From assembly GCF_900178005.1 (NCBI RefSeq), contig NZ_FXBS01000004.1:248001-312000 (forward strand): DNA of 64,000 nucleotides, read 5' to 3'. A model generated the notes under the pieces. The model did no database searches and was not told the DNA's origin. It worked only from the letters and a program-made list of their open reading frames with translations. This DNA is from Tuberibacillus sp. Marseille-P3662. GTDB taxonomy: Bacteria > Bacillota > Bacilli > Bacillales > Sporolactobacillaceae. Made by a program: the position numbers and the translations under genes. Of this stretch, positions 40,852 to 48,402 are shown piece after piece (positions within the stretch are counted from its first letter, which is position 1; each line of letters starts with the position of its first letter).

Positions 40852-41749
40852 ATTTTAGAAAGTCAACGAGCGTCGGTTGAATCATGCGAGATCCCACAGA
40901 CAAAGCGGCCCTATGGACACTTTCCTGCTGCTTTAACTCAATCAATGTTTTTTCAAAATTAGCATCTTCATTGTTTGACATTATTTCTGTAGCCATTTCC
41001 TTTTGTTTACCAAGCCGCTGTTTAACCATATCCACTCTGTTTTGCTTAGCCCCCAGTTCAGCCTGGGTGCCAAGCACGCGGTCAATATGTGAGTCAATCG
41101 TCCCGATGAAATCATCGAACGATGCCGAATCCTCGGTATTTGAATCACCTTTCAACTTGCCGATCAGATTGTTCAAGTCCTTAAACATGGCTGGATCAAA
41201 AACATCGCCAGGGGGTGTGTTAACTTGAATTTTCACCCCATCATTAACCGCGATCTTCACTTGCTTATGATCTTCAGCTAAATTAATTTGATAGTCCCCA
41301 TCTTCATTCTTGCTTAACGGAGGCTCTTGGGTGCTTTCACCATTAAAAATATATTTGCCAGCTACTTTTGTTTCCGATATGTTCACTAACTCATCACGCA
41401 ATTGCTCGACTTCTCCGGCAATATGCTCACGTTGACTCTCATCATATGTATCATTGCTCGCTTGAACGGTTAACTCCCGAACACGCTGCAGCACACTATT
41501 CACCTGATCTAATGCTGATCCGGTACTGTCCGTCCATTTTTGCACTTCGTTCATGTTGCGTTCGTATTGCTCAACATGAGCAACATTCGTACGGTATCCG
41601 ATCCCCATAGTAGCTACAACCGGGTCCTGGGATGGACGTGTGATTTTTTTACCTGTGGCGAGCTGTTGTTGATATCTTGACATCTGCTGGTTGCTATTGC
41701 GGATTTGTCTAAGAATGTCCTGCGACATCATCCCTTGTGTCACGCGCAT
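40850..41749 (-). CDS. flgL: Flagellar hook-filament junction protein FlgL (HAP3)
   Basis: Predicted 299 residues, the usual length. The N-terminal MRVTQGMMSQDILRQIRNSN and the flagellin-like segment LATGKKITRPSQDPVVA are characteristic, as is the C-terminal ELKQQESVHRAALSVGSRMI. FlgL joins hook and filament together with FlgK and is exported by the flagellar apparatus. It follows flgK by 10 bases, and a terminator ends the unit. Confidence 0.96.
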   Translation of the reverse strand: MRVTQGMMSQDILRQIRNSNQQMSRYQQQLATGKKITRPSQDPVVATMGIGYRTNVAHVEQYERNMNEVQKWTDSTGSALDQVNSVLQRVRELTVQASNDTYDESQREHIAGEVEQLRDELVNISETKVAGKYIFNGESTQEPPLSKNEDGDYQINLAEDHKQVKIAVNDGVKIQVNTPPGDVFDPAMFKDLNNLIGKLKGDSNTEDSASFDDFIGTIDSHIDRVLGTQAELGAKQNRVDMVKQRLGKQKEMATEIMSNNEDANFEKTLIELKQQESVHRAALSVGSRMIQPTLVDFLK

Positions 41750-41759
41750 AACATTTCAC

Positions 41760-43274
41760 CTATCCCCTGCCCATGCGATTAACGACGGTGTCTAACATTT
41801 GATTCACAGTGGTCACCATTCGTGCCGCCGCACTGTAGGCATGTTGATATTTGATCAAATTCGTCATCTCTTCATCAACGGAAACACCGCTGATTGACAT
41901 TCGCCGTTGTTCGGCTTGACTTTTTAAGGTCGCCGTATTCTCTTTCATTCGATTAGCCGACTGTGCCTTAACACCCATGTCGCCAATCATGCTTTGATAA
42001 TATTCCTTAACGGTCTGGTCTTGACCCGCTTCATCATTAATATCCATTTTCGTCGTCAAAACATCCGCTAAATTGTATGCATTTGCGTTGTCGCCTTGAA
42101 CGGTGTCACTATTGCCATCAACATTTTCTTCATCAGCTGCTGCTGCAATATCTTTAACCCCTAGATTATCCTTTACCTTCATTTGCTGGGCATAGTGACC
42201 GTCTCCAGAATCTTCAGGAACTGAAATAAAAAAGTTATTCCCAGATTCTCCATTTAGATCAACACCCTCCCTGTGGACGGCATTAAACTCGCTCGCCAAA
42301 CCTTCAGCTAGATGATCAAGCCGGCCCAACATGCTTTTATAATCGGTGTCATAACTCGTGATGAGTCCCTGTAGCTTTCCGCCGCCTTCTCCAAGCGAAA
42401 GTCCTTGCTGGTCCGATTCACCCGATATACTGAGCTGCGGTGATTCACCGCTTTCACCATAGCTGATCTTGAGTTGATTCGCCGTGAGGTTTTCTCCATC
42501 AACGAGGGTATGCTCCGTACCGCCTTCATCAATAAGATTCACTGTATATTTGCCGGCAGCGGCCGATGATGCCTGCCCGCCGCTTTCAATTCGTTCAACT
42601 TTGACATTCGTAAGTTCGGATAGTTTGTCTACGAGTCCATCGCGTTTGTCATATAAATCATTGGCGACCAATCCGTGCGGTTCAACTTGGGCAATTTGTT
42701 TGTTAATATCATTAATTTGTGTCGCCAAGGAGTTAACACTGTTGACCGTCACATCCATTTCTTGTTTCAAATCGGTTTGAACTTGTTCAAGCGAGGATGA
42801 CATGTAATTAAAGGTATTGGCGACAGCCTTCCCTTTTTCTAAAACAACTGACCGGGCTCCAGAGTTAGCCGGATTTTGTGCCAAGTCTTGCAAGGACGAC
42901 CAAAAGTCATCTATGACCTTGGACATTCCCTCTTCCGTCGGTTCATTCATAATTTGTTCCATTTTGCTAAGCGCTTCGCTTTTCGCATTGTAGTAACCAG
43001 CTTTAGTGGTTTGCTCGCGAACTTGACTATCAACAAAATATTCACGGATGCGTTGAACAGAACCGGCTTCAACACCTGTGCCGAGTTGACCTGCTGACAT
43101 TGATTGTGACATCCCAGGTGTTGGGTAAGCTCGTGTCGCTTCCATATTCACGCGCTGACGTGAATATCCATCCGTATTAGCATTGGAAATGTTATGGCCG
43201 GTGGTGCGAATTGCTGCTTGCTGGGCAGACAGGGCGCGCCTGGCCGTTTCTAGACTGGCAAATGTGCTGCGCAT
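41760..43274 (-). CDS. flgK: Flagellar hook-associated protein FlgK (HAP1)
   Basis: Predicted 504 residues. The N-terminus has the rod/hook signature AIRTTGHNISNANTDGYSRQ, and the C-terminus the D0 helix SVDEEMTNLIKYQHAYSAAA and RMVTTVNQMLDTVVNRMG. The central region is variable and acidic. It forms the first ring of the hook-filament junction. Seventeen bases separate it from flgN, its export chaperone gene. Confidence 0.97.
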   Translation of the reverse strand: MRSTFASLETARRALSAQQAAIRTTGHNISNANTDGYSRQRVNMEATRAYPTPGMSQSMSAGQLGTGVEAGSVQRIREYFVDSQVREQTTKAGYYNAKSEALSKMEQIMNEPTEEGMSKVIDDFWSSLQDLAQNPANSGARSVVLEKGKAVANTFNYMSSSLEQVQTDLKQEMDVTVNSVNSLATQINDINKQIAQVEPHGLVANDLYDKRDGLVDKLSELTNVKVERIESGGQASSAAAGKYTVNLIDEGGTEHTLVDGENLTANQLKISYGESGESPQLSISGESDQQGLSLGEGGGKLQGLITSYDTDYKSMLGRLDHLAEGLASEFNAVHREGVDLNGESGNNFFISVPEDSGDGHYAQQMKVKDNLGVKDIAAAADEENVDGNSDTVQGDNANAYNLADVLTTKMDINDEAGQDQTVKEYYQSMIGDMGVKAQSANRMKENTATLKSQAEQRRMSISGVSVDEEMTNLIKYQHAYSAAARMVTTVNQMLDTVVNRMGRG

Positions 43275-43291
43275 CGGGGCTGCCTCCTTTC

Positions 43292-43777
43292 CTAAGCCCG
43301 GGAATCAAATCGTGATGTCGCGGGTGTGTTTAATTTTTGTTTAGATGGTGGTTCGTAGTTCGTCGGTTCTGTCTTCGGCTGTGCGAGATTCATATTAAGG
43401 TGAACCCATTCCAATGACTGGGATAACAGTTCTTGATTGAATTGATTGACCGCTTGAAGTTCATACAGGACATTAGCCAGTTGAAGCTGGGTATCTTGCA
43501 ACCTGCGTCCGGTGACTTCAGGAGCATGAGCAATCAGCATGGTCAACGTCCCGTCATTGTGAACCCCTTTTTCTCGAAAAAAAGTCTCTGTCATGTTCAG
43601 TCGACGTTCTTCGAGTTGCGTGATAGCTTGAATCATCGATTGTTCTTGATTCATGACTTGATCCAAGGTCGCAAAGTCACCCTCTTTAATGGTGTCACTC
43701 TTTTTTTGCGCCAAAGCTAGTAATCGTTCGTGCGCTTGAAGCAAATCATCTAAGGTAGACACCAAATCATTCATCAT
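43292..43777 (-). CDS. flgN: FlgN-like export chaperone (YvyG)
   Basis: Predicted 161 residues, helical: LVSTLDDLLQAHERLLALAQKK at the start, then GDFATLDQVMNQEQSMIQAI, the FlgN pattern, and a Pro/Thr-rich tail. FlgN binds FlgK and FlgL before export. The start overlaps the end of flgM by 11 bases, and flgK follows closely. Sequence identity in this family is low, so the call leans on synteny as well as the motif. Confidence 0.88.
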   Translation of the reverse strand: MMNDLVSTLDDLLQAHERLLALAQKKSDTIKEGDFATLDQVMNQEQSMIQAITQLEERRLNMTETFFREKGVHNDGTLTMLIAHAPEVTGRRLQDTQLQLANVLYELQAVNQFNQELLSQSLEWVHLNMNLAQPKTEPTNYEPPSKQKLNTPATSRFDSRA

Positions 43778-44048
43778 GGTTCATAGCTCCTCGCCAGTAA
43801 TTGACTAGCTTTTTTGCTGTTTCATTATAATTCATGTCGTACTTGCCATCAGCGACTTGCTTCCTGAGTTGCTCAACTTTTTCTTGTCGTTCGCTTTCAA
43901 TACGGTTCGTCTGCATCATATCTTTCGCAGTCGATGAGATTTCAACTTGATCCTGCTTGGACACAGGCTTTGACGCCTGTTGCGACTTTTGGGCATGATT
44001 TTGATACATTTGCAATTGTTTCATATATGAAGAACCGTTGATTTTCAT
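43767..44048 (-). CDS. flgM: Anti-sigma-D factor FlgM
   Basis: About 93 residues from ATG at 44048 (GAGGTGTAACC ahead). It starts MKINGSSYMKQLQMYQ, has VEISSTAKDMM in the middle, and the conserved C-terminal KQVADGKYDMNYNETAKKLV that clamps sigma-D. FlgM holds the flagellar sigma factor inactive until hook completion. A perfect sigma-D promoter 43 bases upstream gives the usual autoregulatory loop. Confidence 0.95.
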   Translation of the reverse strand: MKINGSSYMKQLQMYQNHAQKSQQASKPVSKQDQVEISSTAKDMMQTNRIESERQEKVEQLRKQVADGKYDMNYNETAKKLVNYWRGAMNHDE

Positions 44049-44090
44049 GGTTACACCTCGCAAAGACCGAGTCTGTTCATTCTATTATTT

Positions 44091-44117
44091 ATATCGGCTG
44101 CACGCCGGAATTGTTTA
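44091..44117 (-). promoter_or_regulatory. Sigma-D promoter of flgM
   Basis: Minus strand: TAAA, exactly 15 bases, GCCGATAT, a perfect match to the sigma-D consensus. It lies between yvyF and flgM. Confidence 0.93.
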
Positions 44118-44135
44118 ATAAGAAAATAGTCACAT

Positions 44136-44543
44136 TTAATGATCTTCAGTATGATAGGTCAAATACTGGGATGCACGGGGATCATCTTGAACGTGATGGG
44201 ATGATTCGGCACGCTCCAAATCTCGTTGCATATGCTTAAGACACTTATCACAAAGTTTACCGCGCTGAATGGGCTGTCCACAAGAATGACAGGGATAACC
44301 CATATTTGGAAATGACTTGGTGTCAAGTCGTCTGTCTTCAATCCATTTATAGATCAGCCATGTTTCAACTTGAGTCGCTTCATGGACTTCTTGAACTGTT
44401 GCTTGGCGGTGCGCTTTCGTCTTTATATAATCATAAACCGTATGAAATTGACGGTCGATATCCTTTTGACAATTCCGGCAAACCGATGATGACTCTTTGA
44501 CAAAGACCTGTCCGCAATAAATGCAATTACTCAATTCAGCCAT
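44136..44543 (-). CDS. yvyF: YvyF-like flagellar operon protein, zinc-ribbon
   Basis: About 135 residues from ATG at 44543 with GGAAGGTGATAC ahead. Two Cys4 clusters are visible: NCIYCGQVF with VCRNCQKDI at the N-terminus and YPCHSCGQPI with LCDKCLKHM at the C-terminus, separated by a helix-turn-helix-like stretch (ATVQEVHEATQVETWLIYKW). This matches the TIGR03826-type flagellar operon protein placed ahead of flgM in Bacillus. A regulatory or ribosome-related role is proposed for relatives, with no proof known to me. Confidence 0.9.
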   Translation of the reverse strand: MAELSNCIYCGQVFVKESSSVCRNCQKDIDRQFHTVYDYIKTKAHRQATVQEVHEATQVETWLIYKWIEDRRLDTKSFPNMGYPCHSCGQPIQRGKLCDKCLKHMQRDLERAESSHHVQDDPRASQYLTYHTEDH

Positions 44544-44652
44544 TGTATCACCTTCCTCTAATATATATATCGGCATAAAATGCTGTGATTAAAGGTGGTG
44601 TCTGACCCCCGCTGTAATAAAACATTAACCAGCAACACATTCACCTTTTAGC

Positions 44653-44687
44653 GAAAAAAAAAGCCTTGATCCCACTAGATCAAAGCC
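44653..44687 (-). terminator. Terminator after panD
   Basis: AGCCTTGATC (44662-44671) pairs with GATCAAAGCC (44678-44687); on the minus strand nine T follow. 16 bases past the panD stop. Confidence 0.88.
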
Positions 44688-44702
44688 TCACTTGTCATGA
44701 CT

Positions 44703-45107
44703 TTATGATGTTGATTCGACTTGATCTTGATTCCAGTTATCGAGACGGTGCTCCTCGACATTCGTAATCTGATTATTTTCATCAACGAAGGCAACACGAG
44801 GGCGCAATTCACTAATTTCCGACTCGTCAAACTGTCCCATGCTCAAGATAATGACAAGATCACCTTTTGAAAATAGATGCGCCGGTGGTCCGTTAAGACA
44901 GATGGTTCCGGAACCTTGCTCACCTGGTATGGCGTAAGTTTTCCATCTCGCTGCATTTTTCAAATTAGTAATTTGCACCATCTCATATGGGTGAATATTG
45001 GTTTCTTTCATTAGCGTCTCATCAATCGTCACACTGCCAATATAGTCAAGATCCGCTTCAGTCACTGTAGCCCGGTGAATCTTTCCCTTACACATCAAAC
45101 GTTGCAT
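44703..45107 (-). CDS. panD: Aspartate 1-decarboxylase proenzyme
   Basis: Predicted 134 residues, slightly longer than the usual 127 because of an acidic tail. The self-processing site Gly24-Ser25 is intact in YIGSVTID; cleavage there makes the pyruvoyl group. KIHRATVTEADL, and later RLMCKGKIH and GTICLNGPPAHL, are conserved in the family. It makes beta-alanine for pantothenate and CoA. panB and panC are not adjacent, so it stands alone, with its own terminator, inside the otherwise com/flagellar region; that is unusual. Confidence 0.95.
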   Translation of the reverse strand: MQRLMCKGKIHRATVTEADLDYIGSVTIDETLMKETNIHPYEMVQITNLKNAARWKTYAIPGEQGSGTICLNGPPAHLFSKGDLVIILSMGQFDESEISELRPRVAFVDENNQITNVEEHRLDNWNQDQVESTS

Positions 45108-45246
45108 GTATGTGATCTCTCCCCAGTCTCATAATCTATCTTTATCATACTTTGAAATGCTTGCTGTTGCAAATGTCATTCTCGAAAAAATCACCCCTGC
45201 GTGGAGGTTATATGTTTTAGCAAGAGGGGCAGTTCTAAGGTATAGG

Positions 45247-45269
45247 TTTAATCAAACGTTTGTTTAATA
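45247..45269. promoter_or_regulatory. Long palindrome upstream of panD, operator-like
   Basis: TTTAATCAAACGTTTGTTTAA is a near-perfect palindrome centred on AACGTT, of the length used by TetR-type regulators. It lies 140 bases before the panD start and just after the glycosylase gene. The 17-base core ATCAAACGTTTGTTTAA also occurs at 40214-40230, but there it is part of the yviE coding sequence. No cognate regulator is evident. Confidence 0.35.
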
Positions 45270-45287
45270 TTAGGTACACTGTGCCAC

Positions 45288-46100
45288 TCACTCTTTTTGG
45301 CAGTTGGGGCAATAATAGGTCTTATGAGAAGCCACTTCTTCTACAACAACCGGTGTTCCACAACGCGGACACGGCTCTTCTTCTCGACCATGGACTTTAA
45401 AATACGGAAGATAGCCGCCTGTTGTGTTATCCCCTTTATAAAAGGGCATATCCATGTAACCGCCTAGATGTGTCGCTTCTGCTAAAACGTCTTGGATTGC
45501 GATGTGAAGACGACTCACCTCTTCTTGATCCAGTTCATTCACCTTTTTCTCAGGCGATAATGCCGCAGCAAAACAGATTTCGTCCGAGTAGCGATTGCCG
45601 ATGCCCGAGATCCACGACTGATCGACGAGCGCTGATTTTAACATACTGCGTTTCGTTTCGAGACGCTGGCGGAAGTTATCCAGCGTCAATTCCGGTGATA
45701 ATGGATCAGGGCCCAAATCACCCATTTCCTGTTCAACCTGTTCAGGTGACAGCAAATGTAAATAACCTAACCGCAATCCAATAAAAAACAAATCAACCGA
45801 GCCAAACGACAACACCACTTGTTTGGTCCGGTCGGGACTGTCATTTTGACTCCCAAGATACATTTTCCCACCAAGCATAAGATGTAATAAAAGTTGTTTT
45901 CCAGAATCGAGATGAAAAAGTAGGTACTTGGCGCGGCGCTCAACATCTAAAATTTTTCGATTGTGGACTTGCTGCTGAAAGGTCTCTTTGGCAACGTTGA
46001 TGGATTTGGATCGATTGACCGTGACCTCGGTTATCTCTTTTCCAATAAGGTGGCTTTGGAGTTGGTTTTTGTAATTTTCCATTTCCGGTAATTCCGGCAT
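45288..46100 (-). CDS. Fpg/Nei-family DNA glycosylase
   Basis: Predicted 270 residues. It has the N-terminal MPELPEMENYKN, in which Pro2 is the catalytic nucleophile and Glu3 assists; a conserved Lys near residue 57 (RRAKYLLFHL); the H2TH region (SGIGNRYSDEICFAA); and a C-terminal zinc finger with CPRCGTP and YYCPNCQ. It excises oxidised purines such as 8-oxoguanine and nicks the strand. It differs from the polA-linked MutM in its surroundings, and the ELVEAL-type sequence is divergent, so it may be a second Fpg paralogue. It borders the 41-bp minisatellite. Confidence 0.88.
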   Translation of the reverse strand: MPELPEMENYKNQLQSHLIGKEITEVTVNRSKSINVAKETFQQQVHNRKILDVERRAKYLLFHLDSGKQLLLHLMLGGKMYLGSQNDSPDRTKQVVLSFGSVDLFFIGLRLGYLHLLSPEQVEQEMGDLGPDPLSPELTLDNFRQRLETKRSMLKSALVDQSWISGIGNRYSDEICFAAALSPEKKVNELDQEEVSRLHIAIQDVLAEATHLGGYMDMPFYKGDNTTGGYLPYFKVHGREEEPCPRCGTPVVVEEVASHKTYYCPNCQKE

Positions 46101-46186
46101 TGTATATCACCTGTCTATATAGTGTTGTGATTAGCTTTTACCGGATGAAGAAAATGATGTATGGTTTGGGTGGATTGGACAACTAA

Positions 46187-46545
46187 AATTGAGCGGTTCT
46201 TTCTTGAAATGAGCGAAAACATCTGAAAATTGAGCGCTCCCTCCTTGAAGTGAGCGAAAACATCTGAAAATTGAGCGCTCTTTCCTTGAAGTGAGCGAAA
46301 ACATCTGGAAATTGAGCGCTCTTTCCTTGAAGTGAGCGAAAACATCTGGAAATTGAGCGCTCTTTCCTTGAAGTGAGCGAAAACATCTGAAAATTGAGCG
46401 CTCCCTCCTTGAAGTGAGCGAAAACATCTGGAAATTGAGCGCTCTTTCCTTGAAGTGAGCGAAAACATCTGGAAATTGAGCGCTCTTTCCTTGAAGTGAG
46501 CGAAAACATCTGAAAATTGAGCGGTTCTTTTTCTTGAAGTGATTG
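46187..46545. repeat. Minisatellite: nine tandem 41-bp units
   Basis: TTGAGCG starts at 46189, 46230 and so on to 46517, exactly every 41 bases. The core units read TTGAGCGCTCTTTCC or TTGAGCGCTCCCTCC, then TTGAAGTGAGCGAAAACATC; the two outermost units differ (TTGAGCGGTTCTTT). Each unit contains the palindrome GAGCGCTC and a second GAGCG. Because 41 is not a multiple of three, open frames arise in all minus phases; they are not genes. The array lies between the glycosylase and NERD genes. Confidence 0.95.
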
Positions 46546-46574
46546 GCTGAGACTGAGCAGAATGAATGATAGGT

Positions 46575-47534
46575 TCATTTCTTAAGACAATACTTCCATG
46601 AATGGTGAGGACATCGGGTCAATAAATACATTGAATTAAGAAGACGTTTAGCAACATGACGTGATGATAACTGCAGAAAATCTCGGCATTCGCCATTGGT
46701 TATGGTGGATTTAACTAGATAAAAGTAGTCGTGAATGGCTTGTTCGTGGGCATCTTTGGAGGTACTCTGACACTTTTGACAATACCATTTCCTGTTTTTT
46801 CGTTTGATGGGTATCGCCTCACACTTCGGACAATGAACCCCTTGTAACAATTCATTCTTAGAAACACCGTATTCTTCCAAAATATTGATGGAAGCGGGTT
46901 GGTACGCATTCACAAGTAGTGTACTGAGTTGGTGTGATTCCCGAGCATTAATAATTGGATCTTTATAGACTGAAGTGACATTTTTTACTGAAATAGGGAC
47001 ATTTTCAACATGAAGAAAATGTTTTGCTATATGCTGGTTGTTCGAATCAGCTTCAAGGATTGTACGTGGATTGGTATTCACCACCAGATATTCAAATGGT
47101 AGTGAATAGACATTATGATACTCTAACCATTTGATTAATAGATTTCGTTGGCGGATAACTTGTGCAAAGGGATCGGAAATTCGCCTGACTTTTCCATTAT
47201 GATTTTGGATTAACTGATTAAAAGTGGGATCGTAGGTCAGGTTGCCAGCAAGATTTTTCGCTTCCACAATAACGGCAAAATTCGGAGTCAAAATTAACGC
47301 ATCAATTTGGAAAGCACGATTATGATAAGTAAGCCTTAGATCATTGAAAATCTTCCAACTATAAGGTAAAAGCCGCAAATGATAGTCTAACTCCAGTTCA
47401 CCACCGTAACCCGCTTTTCTTTTAGTTAAGTCCTCTTTAAGACTCCGTTGCTTAGCATGGTTTTCCGGCAATCTTCTTATTAACGCCTCTAGCAATTTTA
47501 TACGGATGGGTTCCGTTCGTTCTTTTACAATCAA
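46575..47534 (-). CDS. NERD-domain (nuclease-related) protein with zinc ribbon
   Basis: About 319 residues from TTG at 47534, chosen because AAAGGAAGTGG lies 7 bases ahead and upstream codons overlap comFC. Residues 40-150 form a NERD domain: GYGGELELDYHL, IDALILTPNFAVIVEAKN (the D...E-x-K restriction-fold core) and later SDPFAQVIRQRNLL. A C-terminal zinc ribbon follows: HCPKCEAIPIKRKNRKWYC then QKC. NERD proteins are predicted nucleases of unknown purpose, frequent in Bacillaceae. It stands downstream of the competence operon and is possibly co-transcribed with comFC. Confidence 0.8.
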   Translation of the reverse strand: MIVKERTEPIRIKLLEALIRRLPENHAKQRSLKEDLTKRKAGYGGELELDYHLRLLPYSWKIFNDLRLTYHNRAFQIDALILTPNFAVIVEAKNLAGNLTYDPTFNQLIQNHNGKVRRISDPFAQVIRQRNLLIKWLEYHNVYSLPFEYLVVNTNPRTILEADSNNQHIAKHFLHVENVPISVKNVTSVYKDPIINARESHQLSTLLVNAYQPASINILEEYGVSKNELLQGVHCPKCEAIPIKRKNRKWYCQKCQSTSKDAHEQAIHDYFYLVKSTITNGECRDFLQLSSRHVAKRLLNSMYLLTRCPHHSWKYCLKK

Positions 47535-47578
47535 ACAGACCACTTCCTTTATAGAATTTTTCACCCTAGTTCTACCGA

Positions 47579-48298
47579 CTATCCGCGCGCTAAAGTCAAC
47601 GCGCATACCTTATTGGGTTGCGCCTCGCGCACTGCCGCTGCCGCTTGCCGGAGTGTCGTCCCCGTCGTATAAATGTCGTCGACGAGTAAAATATGTTTTC
47701 CGATAACCCCAGATGTCGCCTTGTCTACCAATTGGAATGGACGCTGGATGGCAAGTCGCTCACTCCGGGTTCGCTTGCTTTGTTTTTCTGTATGTAACGG
47801 GCGCTCCAAAGCAGAAACCACTGTTCCACCGGTTAATGCCGCCAAGCGTTCCGATTGATTGAAGCACCGTTCAAACATGCGCTCTTTGCTTAAAGGAATC
47901 GGCACCACACAAAAGTTCTTAAAGTATCGCCTGAAGGCCCGCCGGAATGGTGTCCGGAACGCTTCGGATAATAAGGCATCGCCTCGAAATTTGTAACGAG
48001 CCATCACGTCTCGTAAAAACTCATTATAATGATAGAGCGAGCGATTATTGTCAAGCACTCCCTTCCAGTCACTCGCTTCCCAACGTAAACAATCCTGACA
48101 TACCCCTTTTTCATGAAACGTTTCCGGTAACTGTGATAAATCCCGACCACACTGGCGACACAAGGATTGAGCAGCGTCTAAAGGTTCTAACTGCCGCTCA
48201 CACCATTCACAGAAACCGTGGTCGACATCCAAACGGAATACATTTGACCACGTTAAGTTCGATGTAACAAAGTCCCCACACCAAAGACAATGGCTCAT
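47579..48298 (-). CDS. comFC: Competence protein ComFC
   Basis: About 239 residues from ATG at 48298 (GGGGG 11 bases ahead; an in-frame TTG at 48307 is closer to that site). Cys4 zinc fingers lie at the N-terminus (HCLWCGDF; GFCEWC; SLCRQCG; GVCQDC), and a phosphoribosyltransferase-like domain at the C-terminus with HILLVDDIYTTGTTLRQAA. ComFC acts with ComFA in moving single-stranded DNA into the cytosol. comFA lies 105 bases upstream; comFB, present between them in B. subtilis, is missing. Confidence 0.92.
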   Translation of the reverse strand: MSHCLWCGDFVTSNLTWSNVFRLDVDHGFCEWCERQLEPLDAAQSLCRQCGRDLSQLPETFHEKGVCQDCLRWEASDWKGVLDNNRSLYHYNEFLRDVMARYKFRGDALLSEAFRTPFRRAFRRYFKNFCVVPIPLSKERMFERCFNQSERLAALTGGTVVSALERPLHTEKQSKRTRSERLAIQRPFQLVDKATSGVIGKHILLVDDIYTTGTTLRQAAAAVREAQPNKVCALTLARG

Positions 48299-48402
48299 AC
48301 TAAACAAACCCCCTTTCTCCAGATTTCAAAGTGAGTGCGATCCCACGACACAAGTGAGCGATCAGATCCCTCGCAAAATAAACGATGTCCCCACACAAAC
48401 CC

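Noticed and set aside
46187-46545. Possible CRISPR array
   Set aside because: Units are contiguous 41-base tandem copies without unique spacers, and no cas genes are present.
46115-46578. Three overlapping open frames with repeated MFSLTSRKERSI-type peptides
   Set aside because: They are translations of the 41-bp minisatellite in each phase; 41 is not divisible by three, there are no ribosome sites, and codon use is meaningless.
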